A stretch of 64,000 nt of DNA from Acheta domesticus (taxonomy: Eukaryota; Arthropoda; Insecta; Orthoptera; Gryllidae), in NCBI GenBank assembly GCA_031308135.1, contig JAHLJT010008756.1:66638026-66702025 (forward strand). Reading direction: 5' to 3'. How positions within the stretch are numbered: position 1 is the stretch's first letter; every line of letters starts with the position of its first letter. Below the pieces are notes generated by a model. The model saw only the letters and a list, made by a program, of their open reading frames with translations. It was not told the origin of the DNA and ran no database searches. The position numbers and the translations under genes are program-made. This document shows, piece by piece, positions 11,776-22,176 of the stretch.

Positions 11776-12190
11776 TTGAAAACATCGACATGGATGTCGC
11801 ATCGCTTTAGGGAAGTCGTCACGCGACTTCACTCCGAAACTCTGCGAGCGACGTCATTCGCGCCGGGGGATTCCCGCGACCGCGACCTACTTTGCAGCCG
11901 TGCCAGCCGCATTTTGTACCACCCTGCCCCGCCCCGTCCCGCCCCGCCCCGCCCCGTCCCGCCCCGTCCCGCCCCGCCCCGCCCCGTCCCGCCCTGCAAT
12001 CCCCGCCCCGCCCCGTCCCGTCCCACCCCGCCCCACACCGCCCCGCCCCCCCCCACGCTTCGTCCTGCCGCGGCGCATCGGACGTCTTAACTCCTTGGCA
12101 GGCTCCTCACGGCGGAACCGCAGTAGGCCTACTCACCGACCGCGCGCACAAAGTAGTGATGCGACGTCAAGAAAACATCGATATTCAAAA
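11776..12190. mobile_element. Possible short hAT-like MITE around a C-rich core
   Basis: The left edge has AAAACATCGACATGGATGTC then GCATCGCT (about 11778-11806). The right edge has AGTGATGCGACGTC then AAGAAAACATCGAT (about 12155-12181). The inner parts GTCGCATCGCT and AGTGATGCGAC are inverted with one mismatch, while the outer ACATCGA parts are direct. Both ends enclose a GC-rich core. No clear target duplication was found, so the call is tentative. Confidence 0.3.
11925..12056. repeat. CCCCGCCCCGTCCCG-type tandem low-complexity tract
   Basis: Repeating 5-mers (CCCCG, TCCCG) with small variants run for about 130 bases. The minus strand reads GGGGCGGGGC again and again, which matches Sp1-type GC boxes and has G-quadruplex potential. 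Proline-arginine open frames here are artefacts. Confidence 0.85.
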
Positions 12191-12299
12191 TTAAAATATG
12201 AATATTGATAACACACGGACACTGCGAATTACAAAAGTCTCAGCGTCCAGTGGCGTTGACATTTGTATTTCTTAGGAACTGAAACATGAACAGATTTCA

Positions 12300-13782
12300 A
12301 TTCCTCTATCAGCGAACCTCGGATCGGTTGGGATTAAAATAACCCTAAACTACAGAAATTTAAATATAATAACAACATACAAACCGCCTAACAAAAAATT
12401 CCCATTATTAGCATATCAAACAATTTTTAGTAAATAACCCAACAATCATGATTGGAGAACTTAATAGCAATAATATTATGTGGGGTTGTAATTCAACAAC
12501 TTGGCAAGGCAAAATATTGACGGAATTTGTGGCTTCCTCTAATATTAAATTATTTTCTCTACACTAACCTACTCTCTATGCTACTAACCCCAATGTTATC
12601 CCAGATATTTTGGGCATTGTTCAACCTAAATATATTAAGTTCCTGATATACCAAAGTGTATTACTAGAGCTTGATTCTGACCACTGCCCGGGGATCATCT
12701 CGCTTTCTTTGCCAATTGACAAAACCAACGCCAATGAATTAAAAGGAAATACCAACTGGAATAAATATACCATATGAATGCTTTACAATTACACATACCC
12801 AGAAAATCTTAATACCTCAAGTGACATTGACAATGAAATCGAAAAATTCTCTAAAGCGATAATTGTGTCTTTCAAAGAATTGACAACACCTTATTGAATT
12901 CCAAAAGGGAAATCAATAACTTTAAATATAATTAATTTAAGTAAAAGTAAAAATAATCTCAGACGGTTCTGGCAACACATAGGGCGACCAGATATTAAGA
13001 AAAAAGTTGATCAGATAACGCGTAAGATAAAAATCCGTCTTGATAAATTTCGTCTACAGAACTGCCATAAATTTATTGCGGAAATCCAACCTAACTCAAG
13101 GCACCTCCGGCCTACTGTTAAAAGACTTACCAAAGAAAAAGCAAAAAGTCCTCCTTTACGTCATGGCTCAGAAACAATTTATTCCCACAAAGAAATATCA
13201 GAAATCTTTGCTGTTCATTTAGAGAACACCTTTAAACCGCATCCCGTTTCCGATATACAATTTAATACGGAAATAGTAAATTACCTCAGCAGTAATATCC
13301 CCATTGCGGCAATTGCCATCAAATTCATTTCCCCTTCGGAAACCATTTCAGTGATTAAACTCTTAAAATTAAGAAAGTCTCCGTGTATCGACGGTATTAA
13401 CAATATGTGCATCAAAATGCTGAGTAAACCATCTACACCGCCCTTAACTGCAATACTTAATGCATTTTAATATAGATGCTTAGAAAAGTGCTGTCATTTT
13501 ACTAGTCTGCAAACCTGGGAAAAACCCAAGGATAACAGAAAACTTTAGACCTATCAGCCTTCTTCCAATATTATCAAAAAATTACGAACGTCCAATCCAC
13601 ACAAGGCTAATAAAATGTATCAACGCTATAAAAGCAATCCCATCGGAACAATTCGGATCCAAACCAAACCATTCTACCATCCATCAGTTATTACGTATTA
13701 CTGAAGCCAAACCTTTTCATCAAAAGAAACATATGGTGACAGTCATCCCTCGGCGTAAGTCAAGCATATGACAGAGTTTAGC
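12300..13782 (+). mobile_element. Degenerate Jockey-clade LINE, copy 2 (endonuclease to mid-RT)
   Basis: This copy keeps the part missing from the other two: the endonuclease with IGELNSNNIMWGCNS at about 12451-12495, the linker, and the front of the reverse transcriptase. It stops abruptly after an AYDR-like block at about 13765-13780, where minus-strand sequence of another type begins. The 3' end is therefore lost by deletion or a rearrangement, not by normal 5' truncation. Confidence 0.8.
12440..13782 (+). pseudogene. LINE endonuclease/reverse transcriptase pseudogene
   Basis: The encoded protein would nick target DNA and reverse-transcribe the element RNA. Readable pieces are the APE-type endonuclease motif GELNSNNIMWGC with TWQGKILTEF after it. 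Next come a linker piece around 13040-13260 with EISEIFAVHLENTFKPH, the RT entry LRKSPCIDGINNMCIKML near 13366-13422, FRPISLLPILSK near 13543-13578, and EQFGSKPNHSTIHQLLRITEA near 13648-13710. Several frameshifts and stops separate them. The catalytic FADD box is absent because the copy ends before it. Confidence 0.75.
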
Positions 13783-13789
13783 ACGACTA

Positions 13790-14175
13790 TTTTTGCTGAA
13801 GAATCACACCTCTCCTCTGAGACCCACGCCGTTTATCTCTCATGACTGGCTTCACCTTGTTCAAAAGCATATCTAAGAAGTTTTGACTGTTTATTTTACT
13901 CTGTTCTTTGTGATAATCACCAAAACGGTCATACAGCGTTTCCAAACATAAATTTTCAACGTCAATTTTCCTACTCATGTGGCCAGAATGATATTTGTTA
14001 GTCACTGAGTCTCGATCACTTTTGAATTGTTCTACCCACTTGTAAAAATTATCTCGGTTTTTACAACTTTCACCATATCCTTTAGTCTATTCTAGAGTAT
14101 ATATTAGCTGGTTTTTCGCCTTCAGCAAGTTCAGAACGGATTGCAAAACGTTGTTCAACCAATGTGGAATTTTCA
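13790..14175 (-). pseudogene. Mariner-like transposase N-terminal (HTH) remnant
   Basis: Minus-strand translation gives QSVLNLLKAKNQLIYTL, a stop, then KGYGESCKNRDNFYKWVEQF and KSDRDSVTNKYHSGHMS. The order and spacing match the paired-like DNA-binding start of mariner/SETMAR-type transposases (YGE..MSR...YxW..RFK.GR.S..D..RSGR). The rest of the transposase and its DDD residues are missing. It sits head to tail with another minus-strand remnant and directly abuts LINE copy 2. Confidence 0.45.
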
Positions 14176-14229
14176 AATGGACTTGCCAGCGTTAAACTTA
14201 ACTTTGAGATTATGAACACAACAATGCTG

Positions 14230-15090
14230 ATCCTCCAGATGATCAGGGCTCATTCCAGTGACCCCAACTTAAAGCTTTAAAATTATCAATGTCCTGCCCA
14301 TCGTTTTTTCTCCAGGCCAATTTGTCTCTTTAATTATTGAATGACCTACGTACATATACATCTATATCTTTTCGGACATCAGCTTTTCCCAAGATATTAC
14401 CTTGAAATAGAATATTTGTATGCCATTTATTCATTAAAATGAATATATTTCTTACATTTGGACGGATTTTATACAATTCCAGTACTTTATTTAGCCATTT
14501 GTGAGGTCGGAGTCAAAAGCCTGGCTGTAATCAATATAACAAATGTGGAGATTTCTTCTTCTTCTTCTTCTTCTTCTTCAACATGAGTGCGTCAACAAGG
14601 AGCCTATAAAAACATGCAGAAGTGTTCATTTGGTAAAAATGTCAATATACTAGTTAGTAATTGAATATATTGCCTGTCTAAGACGATGAATATATTGTAT
14701 ATTAAATTTATAAGCATGATTCAGACTGAGTTACAATGTTCAGTAAATCACAGAGCATCAGTTTCAAGCCCCTTAATAATGATTTTCCGTCCGTTTCACA
14801 TCAGATTCGAAGTGAATTTACATACGAGTATAGTGACAGGGTGCCAAGTGACGGGAGAGGATGCCGTGGATCCCCATTTATAGAGTTTGATGCTCTCTTC
14901 TGGAAAAGTATCAATCCATTTTTGTAGCTTACGATTTAGACACTGTTTCCTATGTACACTAATAAATAAATAAAGTTGGTCTTCGTTTTCCCGTCGATTC
15001 GTGCACCTTGGAGATATGAACGCCTCTCTCGGAGAAGGCTGACAATACGCTCCCTGCAAAGACAAAACAATGACCTGCTTCATCAACTGT
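14230..15090 (-). pseudogene. R2/R4-type LINE reverse transcriptase remnant
   Basis: On the minus strand, KWIDTFPEESIKLYKWGS near 14880-14935 looks like the segment before RT in R2-group elements. After a gap comes YIDYSQAFDS near 14500-14535, the first catalytic block, then WLNKVLELYKI and KWHTNILFQGN after frameshifts. The 'YIDY..AFDSVPH.WL..VLE.YK' arrangement is typical of the R2/R4 side of LINE phylogeny and differs from the Jockey copies. A GAAGAA microsatellite interrupts it. It is inactive and fragmentary. Confidence 0.45.
14551..14580. repeat. (CTT)n microsatellite
   Basis: Pure CTT/TTC repeats interrupt the minus-strand RT remnant. Confidence 0.9.
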
Positions 15091-15479
15091 GCGTGCGCAG
15101 AAAGTTATATATTTACACCGATGTCAGGCGACCATTGGTGTCCACTTGGAGACTACACATTTTCGCTTAGAAAATAAATGTATAATGTAATGAGACCACA
15201 TAACTATGGAAACTCATGGCAGGCCGGCCATCACGGTAAGATTTACGTATGCACTCAATTGTAGAAATAGGCCACGATCCAATGGGACCGAGGGGAGATT
15301 CCAAGAAATCCATTCGTTTGACAAGCCACTCTCCTTAAACGAATGTTAAGGCTTCGATACGAAATTGGAGATAGCTGTTCATCTAAATCAACTTTAAAGC
15401 CTAAGCATATAATTGCGCGATTTTGAAATCCTACTTTGCGCAGGTCAGGGCTAAAGTTGTAAAATGATAATTATTCTCT

Positions 15480-15560
15480 GACGGCCTGTGGTGCAGGGGC
15501 CTGGAGCAGCGTTCAAGAACGCGAAGCCGAAGGTTGCGGTTTCGAATCACGCGTAAGGTA
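15480..15560 (+). repeat. tRNA-like SINE head
   Basis: A GCCTGTGGTGCAGGGGCC start (box A-like) is followed about 45 bases later by GCGGTTTCGAATCACG (box B-like). It differs from the tRNA-R head and the 8911-8992 head. The body beyond it to about 15690 is unassigned, with a CATGGTAATTAATTCCAT / CTATGGTAATTAGTACCAT doublet. Confidence 0.4.
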
Positions 15561-15692
15561 CGGACGTTTTCACCATGTTATTGATTTTTTCGTGCTTCAT
15601 GGTAATTAATTCCATAGTCACTATGGTAATTAGTACCATAAATGTAGTGAGTGTATCATGGTTTAATCACGGGATGATCGCTTTCCTTCCCC

Positions 15693-16130
15693 GCTCGATG
15701 GTGAAGTCCGGCGCCGACTTATACGGCGGCATGTAGGGTTTTCCCCAAATAGATATCTCCCACCTGAGGGACACCGCCATATCGGGGACAAGCTCTAAAC
15801 TCCTGACTGGTCTTCCGTCGTGTGTAGTAGTCTAATGCACGTGAGTGTGTGTGTAAGTAAGGCGTGAGGATAGTACTATAAAGAGGAAAGAAATACCGCG
15901 TGAGTTCTGTGACCTATTTCTTGGGGGTATTCGCCTAGTGTTGTTCGGAGAAAGCATGGAAAACTACCACTTAGAGTAGCTGATCTCTAGAATTTTCTTC
16001 CATACCGTGGCCGAATTCAACTAAGCTAATGTAACTATTGTCGAAGATCCTGCCATCGAAGGGCCTAAAACCCTGTGACCTTTCGCTCAGAGGCACAAAT
16101 GTGTCATCAGTTGCTGCCCTGAGCCACCTC
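15693..16130 (-). repeat. tRNA-R family repeat, copy 2
   Basis: Reverse orientation. Box A-like TGGCTCAGGGC reads on the minus strand from 16126 to 16116. The body runs to GATGGTGAAGTCCGGCGCC near 15700, matching the reverse of the other copies. The box B is mutated. Confidence 0.75.
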
Positions 16131-17710
16131 AGCAAGTTCCTCCCTCTAGTTGTGGCACAGTTGGTTTGTTACTCTACCACGCGTCCCAGGTGAACTCACC
16201 TCATTAATAATCTTTCAAATTGTCAGCATTATCATTGAAACCCTATAGATGCCATTCGCCATTGTATTTTACAGAACGAACTCCATTTACATTGGTATAG
16301 TCAAAAGCCAGACGACTTTAAACGTTGATAAAAAAATATGCGATAAAATAAAAACACTGCAGATGAACGTTTAATTTCATGGCATTTATTGTAGAACTAA
16401 TTGTAATTGTTTGGGTATCATTTGAATTAATAAGCTTGGAAAAAATATTATATTCTTAGATTTGAGTTGTAAATGAGAGTTAAGAATTCTATGATTGGGA
16501 GTTGCAGGTGAAAAGAATGATTAAGATACGTGTCGTACTTTCACCCCCAAAAATGTTTGCAAGATTTCGTCGAATTGTAATCTTCGGTTTTGGAGAAGCA
16601 CAAAAATTTGTGAACGTTGTTTGAACAAACCACAGTGCGCGAAGTTTGTCCTCTATTACATTCCAGTTAACTAATAAGATGCTCATTGGATAATATTTTT
16701 TGTTCTAGAATTTGATTTTTTGTTGTAAAAGCAAAAATGATATTAAATAAAGTGATATCATCGCTTTAGTCTCGGATATAAATTTTTCGTACGCCGTTAC
16801 AAAAATACTATTGAAATTTACGCTTTGACAGTAATTCAAGGAATTCAGATCGTCTTCGTTTGATCAATTGTTTTTGTAGAGTGAATTAGTTCCAGGACAG
16901 ATATCGGCTGTGTTCACATAAATATTTTTCTAATCCTGGGTGGGTTTCTCTTCACATGATAGTAACTTCTATCCTTCAAATTCTTTAGTATTCCATTTTC
17001 TCTCCCTCTTCTTACTTTTTATTTTGCCTTCTATGATCCATGTTGAATAATTATTTGATTTAGGATCTTATTAGGAATTACGAGTTCCTTTGACAAATTT
17101 TTAGCGGAGTTCCCCTATCCCTCCGTTCACCTCACATCGTTTACCATTTTTTTCACTTGGGTTTTTCCGTTCGTCTCCACAAGAACATTACAAATCTTTA
17201 CAAAGAATGTGCCTGACAAAAATTGATGGTTCACATTTCTAACAATAAAGCACCCTTTCAAAATCCGATAAGGCTTTCTTTGGAACGTGAAAACACTGCG
17301 AAGAAAGGTCTGTCGGTAAGCTTCAAGAACTAATCGCTAATGTTTAGCAGTTAATTAAATAAGGAAGTGCTCTTGCAATGAAAATTTCTCAGGAACATAC
17401 ATATTTATTAATAAATATGTATATATTTATTATGCATATGTTTCGGTAATGGACCATGGCCTCTTGTTCTTCCTCCATGGAGCTGCCCACGGTAAAAGTA
17501 GAGATATTTAATCAATTAAGAATGTTCAACATCAAAATGACAAGCTTTCCTTACTTTATCTGACAATGGAAGTACCAAAGTAATGCAAAATAAACGACGT
17601 TAAAAGGAATATTTATTGTTTTTCTCTTTTATGTTCTTCAAATATGAAAGCTAAAGGGTGAATTTGGAAGCACTGATATCTAGGTGAGCTCTTCATTGCA
17701 CACATGTGGA
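16131..17710. other. Unassigned AT-rich stretch
   Basis: No gene is supported. Open frames are short and match nothing known. There is a TATATTTATTAATAAATATG palindrome-like AT run near 17400. Confidence 0.4.
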
Positions 17711-17886
17711 AAACCGAACGGGATGGAGTCGGGCTATGTTTGTTTGGGGGAGCTAGGTAGGTAAAAGGCTCCGGAAAAGTTGACCGCAGGTGCTATATAC
17801 AGAATGCATTCCGCGGTCAACATTTCTTAAGCCGCTTACCTACCTCCCTAACGAGTCATAGCCCGACTCCATCTTGGTCTGTTTAC
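17711..17886. mobile_element. Foldback (hairpin) element
   Basis: GATGGAGTCGGGCTATG at 17722-17738 pairs with CATAGCCCGACTCCATC at 17857-17873. Inside, GGTAGGTAA pairs with TTACCTACC, and GTTGACCGC pairs with GCGGTCAAC, leaving a loop of about 20 bases. The whole unit can fold into one long imperfect stem. A related but less symmetric sequence is at 18096-18310. Confidence 0.75.
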
Positions 17887-18095
17887 CTCCTTAATATAGG
17901 GGTTGATTTCTGTTTCCCGTGGTCTGCTTAGAATCACTTTGATCGATTATAATTTATCCACTTTTGACTGTTTACAATAAATATTTACATGTTCTTTTAA
18001 AGCACTGCCATTGTCAAAAACCACTGCTTAAATCTGTGTGGAAACAAAACGAAAAATCTTATATCACGAGCATCTTCTTAACTGGCAATCCCTCT

Positions 18096-18310
18096 GAAAC
18101 ACCGAATGAAAGAAATGGGATAGAGTCTGGCTATGCTTTCTTAGGAAACGAAAAGTGGCAGGGGCTGCGGAGCGAGTGTAAGGCAAAATTACCAGCGGGT
18201 TGGAGTCGGGCGATTCCCGACCGCGGGGTGCAATCAGTACATTCGTTTTTGGAAACTCACATAAAAAGCTTAGGAAAAGTTGACCGCGGGTTGCCGGGAA
18301 ACTTTCGCCC
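18096..18310. repeat. Relative of the 17711 foldback element
   Basis: It shares AAACACCGAATG, GATAGAGTCTGGCTATG (near 18119) and GGAAAAGTTGACCGCGGG (near 18271) with the foldback unit. It holds extra internal sequence with a small hairpin, GTCGGGCGATTCCCGAC at 18204-18220. It lies just upstream of the Harbinger element. Confidence 0.55.
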
Positions 18311-18479
18311 CTCAGGCCAGGGCCTTTTAACTCCCATATAACGTGATGGAGACCATTGCAGTGGCGCGTTCTCCTGTAGCATCCTCTTACAGGAACTAAA
18401 ATATACTGCTGCCAACGATATTTAAAACGTGCGTGGCTGCTGCGTAGGTTCGCGAGACGCAAGCACGCGCGTAGTGTTA

Positions 18480-18520
18480 AGGCCCATTCACAAAGCAGAC
18501 ATAAACATAAGCATGACGTT
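18480..18520 (+). repeat. Harbinger left terminal inverted repeat
   Basis: This is the left TIR, beginning AGGCCCATTCAC and running through AAACATAAGCAT. It pairs with 22133-22173 with about four mismatches. TTA precedes it. Confidence 0.9.
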
Positions 18521-19121
18521 AACATAAAAGTTAGGACAACGTTCACAAGCGGACTCATTCACAATGCATTGGCATAAGCATAACGCATAAGACGTTAACT
18601 TAAAAGCTTGCAAGCTTCAAGCTTCTGTGCTTATGCTTAAGTAAGACATAAGAAATGAACCAATCACAGGACGGTAACTCAAAATCGAGCAGAAATCGAG
18701 TATCGAAATAGAATCGAAGTCGTTAAACGAACTAACGCAATTTGCACTTGATGGCGTTGGACGAACGAAAGAATAAAGAGTTCTACAGAACTGTATTGTA
18801 TAGAACTCTTTGCCAAATACTGTGGCTTGTTCAGATTCTGTTCAGATTACTTTCTTCTTTTTGCGTGCTGCGTTTTTATCGATTTCATACTGCATTTTTG
18901 AGCGTATCTTTTAGTAGTTTTGAATCAATTGTAGCGATTAGTATTTCATTTTTTCTCGTGTTAAAATATTCTATAAGTTAGGTTTAGTTTTATATCATTT
19001 AGAAGTTTAATTTTACATCAATAGTAGCGATTAGTTTTTCCTTTTTTTTCATATTAAAATACTTTTTTTTCATATTAAAATTTAGTTTTATATCTTTATA
19101 TCTAGTTTTATTCTTCTAATC

Positions 19122-20525
19122 ATGAGTTAATTTGATGAAGTTCTCTGTAGCATGGTGCAAAAAACCATATTTTATATGATAAAAAAATAAATATTATAAG
19201 GATGCTGTGCGGAAGGACCACGTGTGGAGGCAAATTGCATCAAGTCTGAATAGTGATGGTAAATACATAGTTATATACATATCTGCAACATAAGTGTTTG
19301 TAATTAGTGTTATTCTTATAAAATATATAGTTGGAATATATTTTGGGTTTTATGTGATAATGCTGGACCTCTTATATTTACAAATATGAATTATTGCGTA
19401 AAGCTCAAATCAGTCCTTTGCAAAATTCCACAGTAAAGTACTCTTCTGTGAAGCAAAGCGATTTTTCCAAAAAAAAATAATTTTAAAAAATGTTACCTAA
19501 AATAAAAATTGTTATTTTCTTTCAAACCATTACATAAAAAATATGTATTCAATTGTTTATATACAATTATGATTAAAATAAAGTGATGAAAGAAAATAAT
19601 TTTTAAATATATTCCTGTTAAATCATTGCTACTCTGAGTCTGGTGGTATGATTTGTATCATTCCTTGAAATTGTTAAGTGAATGAGAACGCAATTACAAG
19701 AACTCTTCCTAACCAAAAATCGTACTCTCTCTAAGAGTTACTTTTCAGATTATTTCGTATGGGGGCATTAATCACACTAGTAGTAACATGCAATAATTAT
19801 TTAGTGATTTGAATCATAAAATTGTTAAAAATATTTTGAATTAATACTTATGTATATTTTCTTCTTTTTTTAGTCATAACTTGCCAGACTAGATTTAAAT
19901 CTCTTCGGGAGAGATATACCCGAGAGAAGAGGATGGTGGAGACTGGTACGAGGAGCGGTGCCGGACGTGCAATGAAAGTGACCTGGCCACTCGTGAAGTT
20001 CATGGCGTTCCTGGACGAACATATCAGGCCCAGGAAGATCTATAGCAACATTTCTTCAGAGGAACCAATCGTGGCAGTGGCTGGTACCTCATCTGCTGGT
20101 GACGTGTCAGTCCCAGAAATCGAGGAGGTCATCTCAATAGGAAACTTTGATGGTGTTTTTCAAAGCACCATCAGTGACTTACATGAGCACCAGATAGCTG
20201 AAGGAGAAGCAGAAGTAGCAGCAGCAGCAGCACAGCAGCAGAAGAAGAAGAAGAAGAAGAAGAAGGACCTCCTGTTCAGGGCACAAAAAGGAGGTGTCGT
20301 AGGACCAGTGCGGAAGATGTGGCTGTTAGTGACCAGTTGCGTTTGGTGGCAAATGCAACAAATGCATTCTCAGAAATGTTGATGAAACAAAAAAATAGTA
20401 TGGAACGATCGTTCTCAAATTTTATAGAAGACATATTGGTTCTTCTTCCAGAAGATATAAAATTAGAAACGATGGAAACCATTAAATCTGTGTTATTAAG
20501 TGCTAAAAGGAGAGCAATGAACTAA
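19122..20525 (+). pseudogene. Harbinger accessory MADF/Myb-like DNA-binding protein gene (two exons, frameshifted)
   Basis: In PIF/Harbinger elements this second protein binds the ends and brings the transposase to DNA. Exon 1 (about 19122-19258) holds ILYDKK and YYKDAVRKDHVWRQIASSLN, the start of a MADF domain, in two frames with one stop. It ends at a GTAAAT donor, phase 1. The intron runs to a pyrimidine-rich TTTTTTTAG acceptor at 19873. Exon 2 starts in matching phase with VITCQTRFKSLRERYTREKR and continues to WPLVKFMAFLDEHIRPR, finishing the MADF fold. An acidic linker, an AGCAGC/AAGAAG run near 20220-20265 with a frameshift just after it, and a BESS-like tail (FIEDILVLLPEDIKLETM) follow to the stop at 20525. 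Confidence 0.85.
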
Positions 20526-20584
20526 ATTAAAAACATAATTATACAAGAAATTGTTTTATTTTGCTTCTATATATTGTTTTCTGT

Positions 20585-21906
20585 TTACAGTGCACCTAAT
20601 CTCCTCATGTAGTACTCCTGCTTTTCAATAGAACCCTCGAGAGAAACAAAGAAATTACTTAATGCCTCTCGCACTTCTGTGGCTTCAAGTGTAGCATTAC
20701 GCGCTCCAAGTCTTAGATGTGGAGGCAAAGTTTGAAGTGCACCACCACCTTCAGGAACATTCCTCCTCCACTCACCATCCATGAACCAGTCCTTCACATT
20801 CTCTGTCGGTGTACGATACTGGACAATAAGATTTTTGCATATAATTATTTTCACTTAGTTTCAAATAATTGTGCAAGCACACTGTTGCCTTTACTATGTT
20901 GTCCATATTTCCAGGTTTGGCGTTAATAACGCGATGAAATATTCTCCATCGTGAAACCAGGATCCTAAATGCGTTTTCAATCACTCTCCTGGCTCTTGCA
21001 AGGCGGTAATTGTAAACTTTGTTTTCATTCCTCAATAAACTCACCCTTGAAAATGGCCTCATTAGGTTCTTCTTTAGAGGAAAAGCTTCATCCCCGACCA
21101 GGTAATGAGGCACCACTACTTGAGAATGTGGAAGTTGGGCAGGAGGTGGCAAAGGGAGCACACCACTGTCAAGTCTCTGGCCGATATCTGATCGCCTGAA
21201 TATACCACCATCACTTTCCGCTCCATAAGCACCAATGTTCACATGTGTGAAACAATAATTGGCATCACACACTTCCATCAAAACGATACTAAAATCCTTT
21301 TTATAATTTAAAAAATTGAGAGCCTGAATTGTGAAGACACTGAATAACAATATGTTTGCCATCAATGGCACGAACACAATTCGGCATGTCCCACAAGTCT
21401 CTAAACTCCTGTGCTATTCTTTCATAGTCCTCTTGTGCAGGAACTTTCACATACTGCTCATGGAGAGCTTCCCAAATAGCACGTGTTGTTTCGTTAATTA
21501 TGGTGCAGCATGTACTTTTCCCAATTCTGTAACTCCATGCCAAAGATGGTATGGAGTCGCCTAGTGGCCAAAAACCTTAACGTAACATCCAGTCGTAAGG
21601 AAGTTGGCAGCGGTGTCCGGATACTATTCTTTTTCAGAAAAGGGGCACTAAATTTAATATACAATCAAATTAGTTCTGGAGTCATTCTCGTATACAAAAC
21701 AAATTGATGGGGATAATCTTCCCGCATTTCCCGCAGGAGGTTATTTAAACCCCCCCTGCTGGAGTCTCCTCTGGTTCAAGGGGTGAATCCACCATCGCCT
21801 CTTCTGCCGTGGTTTTTTTTTTTTTTTGGTGAACTGCACCAAGCAAAACTGCAACGCTCGCTTGCAATAGCATAAATTGCGCCGCGATATCACTATTTAC
21901 GTTCAT
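20585..21906 (-). pseudogene. Harbinger DDE transposase (HARBI1-like), about five frameshifts
   Basis: This is the nuclease that cuts and inserts the element. The likely start is ATG at 21906 (MNVNSDIAAQFMLLQASVAV). A frameshift in the poly(A/T) run near 21820 leads into RRWWIHPLNQRR, and then come MREDYPHQFVLYTRMTPELI, SLRLDVTLRFLATR, and WSYRIGKSTCCTII. The first catalytic Asp is in RAIDGKHIVIQ (codon 21361-21363). Beyond a shift near 21305 lie VCDANYCFTHVNIGAYG, VGDEAFPLKKNLMRP and RRVIENAFRILVSRWRIF, the remaining catalytic region of the DDE_Tnp_4 fold. After another shift near 20825 the tail ends RRLGAL and a stop at 20585. About 430 residues in all, the usual length for this family. The few lesions suggest recent decay. 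Confidence 0.88.
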
Positions 21907-22132
21907 GATTTCGCACTAGTAAAAAAAACAGAACTCACACCGCCTAGTCTCTGGCACAAATTTAAATCGAACCCTTGGGTCATGGACACGGTCGATATCT
22001 CGAAATTGATTCTCACATCCAACCAATAGTAAACTAGAATGTCTCACAGCCAATAGAAACTCAGATTTTGCTTACGTTTATGTCTGCATTGTGAATGCTT
22101 CACTCCATCTCTTATGTTAAAGTTTATGTCTA

Positions 22133-22173
22133 TGCGTTATGCTTATGTTTACGTCTGCATTGTGAATGCGCCT
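22133..22173 (-). repeat. Harbinger right terminal inverted repeat
   Basis: This is the right TIR, ending GTGAATGCGCCT. It is followed directly by the TTA duplication at 22174-22176. Confidence 0.9.
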
Positions 22174-22176
22174 TTA

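Larger units (their letters stand above)
18480..22173. mobile_element. Nearly complete PIF/Harbinger DNA transposon
   Basis: The ends are inverted repeats: the left begins AGGCCCATTCACAAAGCAGA and the reverse complement of the right begins AGGCGCATTCACAATGCAGA. Similarity continues for about 40 bases with few mismatches. A perfect TTA target duplication flanks it (18477-18479 and 22174-22176), the hallmark of this superfamily. Subterminal copies of CATAAGCATAACGCATA and ATTCACAATGCA occur inside both ends. It carries the two genes typical of the group: a MADF-type DNA-binding protein (plus) and a DDE transposase (minus), arranged tail to tail about 60 bases apart. Both have frameshifts, so the copy is probably non-autonomous today. 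Confidence 0.92.

Noticed and set aside
11776..12208. Proline/arginine-rich open frames
   Set aside because: Produced by the CCCCG/TCCCG tract; equivalents are open in all frames.
18064..18558. 164-codon minus-strand frame
   Set aside because: Spans the foldback relative and enters the Harbinger TIR; crosses unrelated repeats and has no domain.
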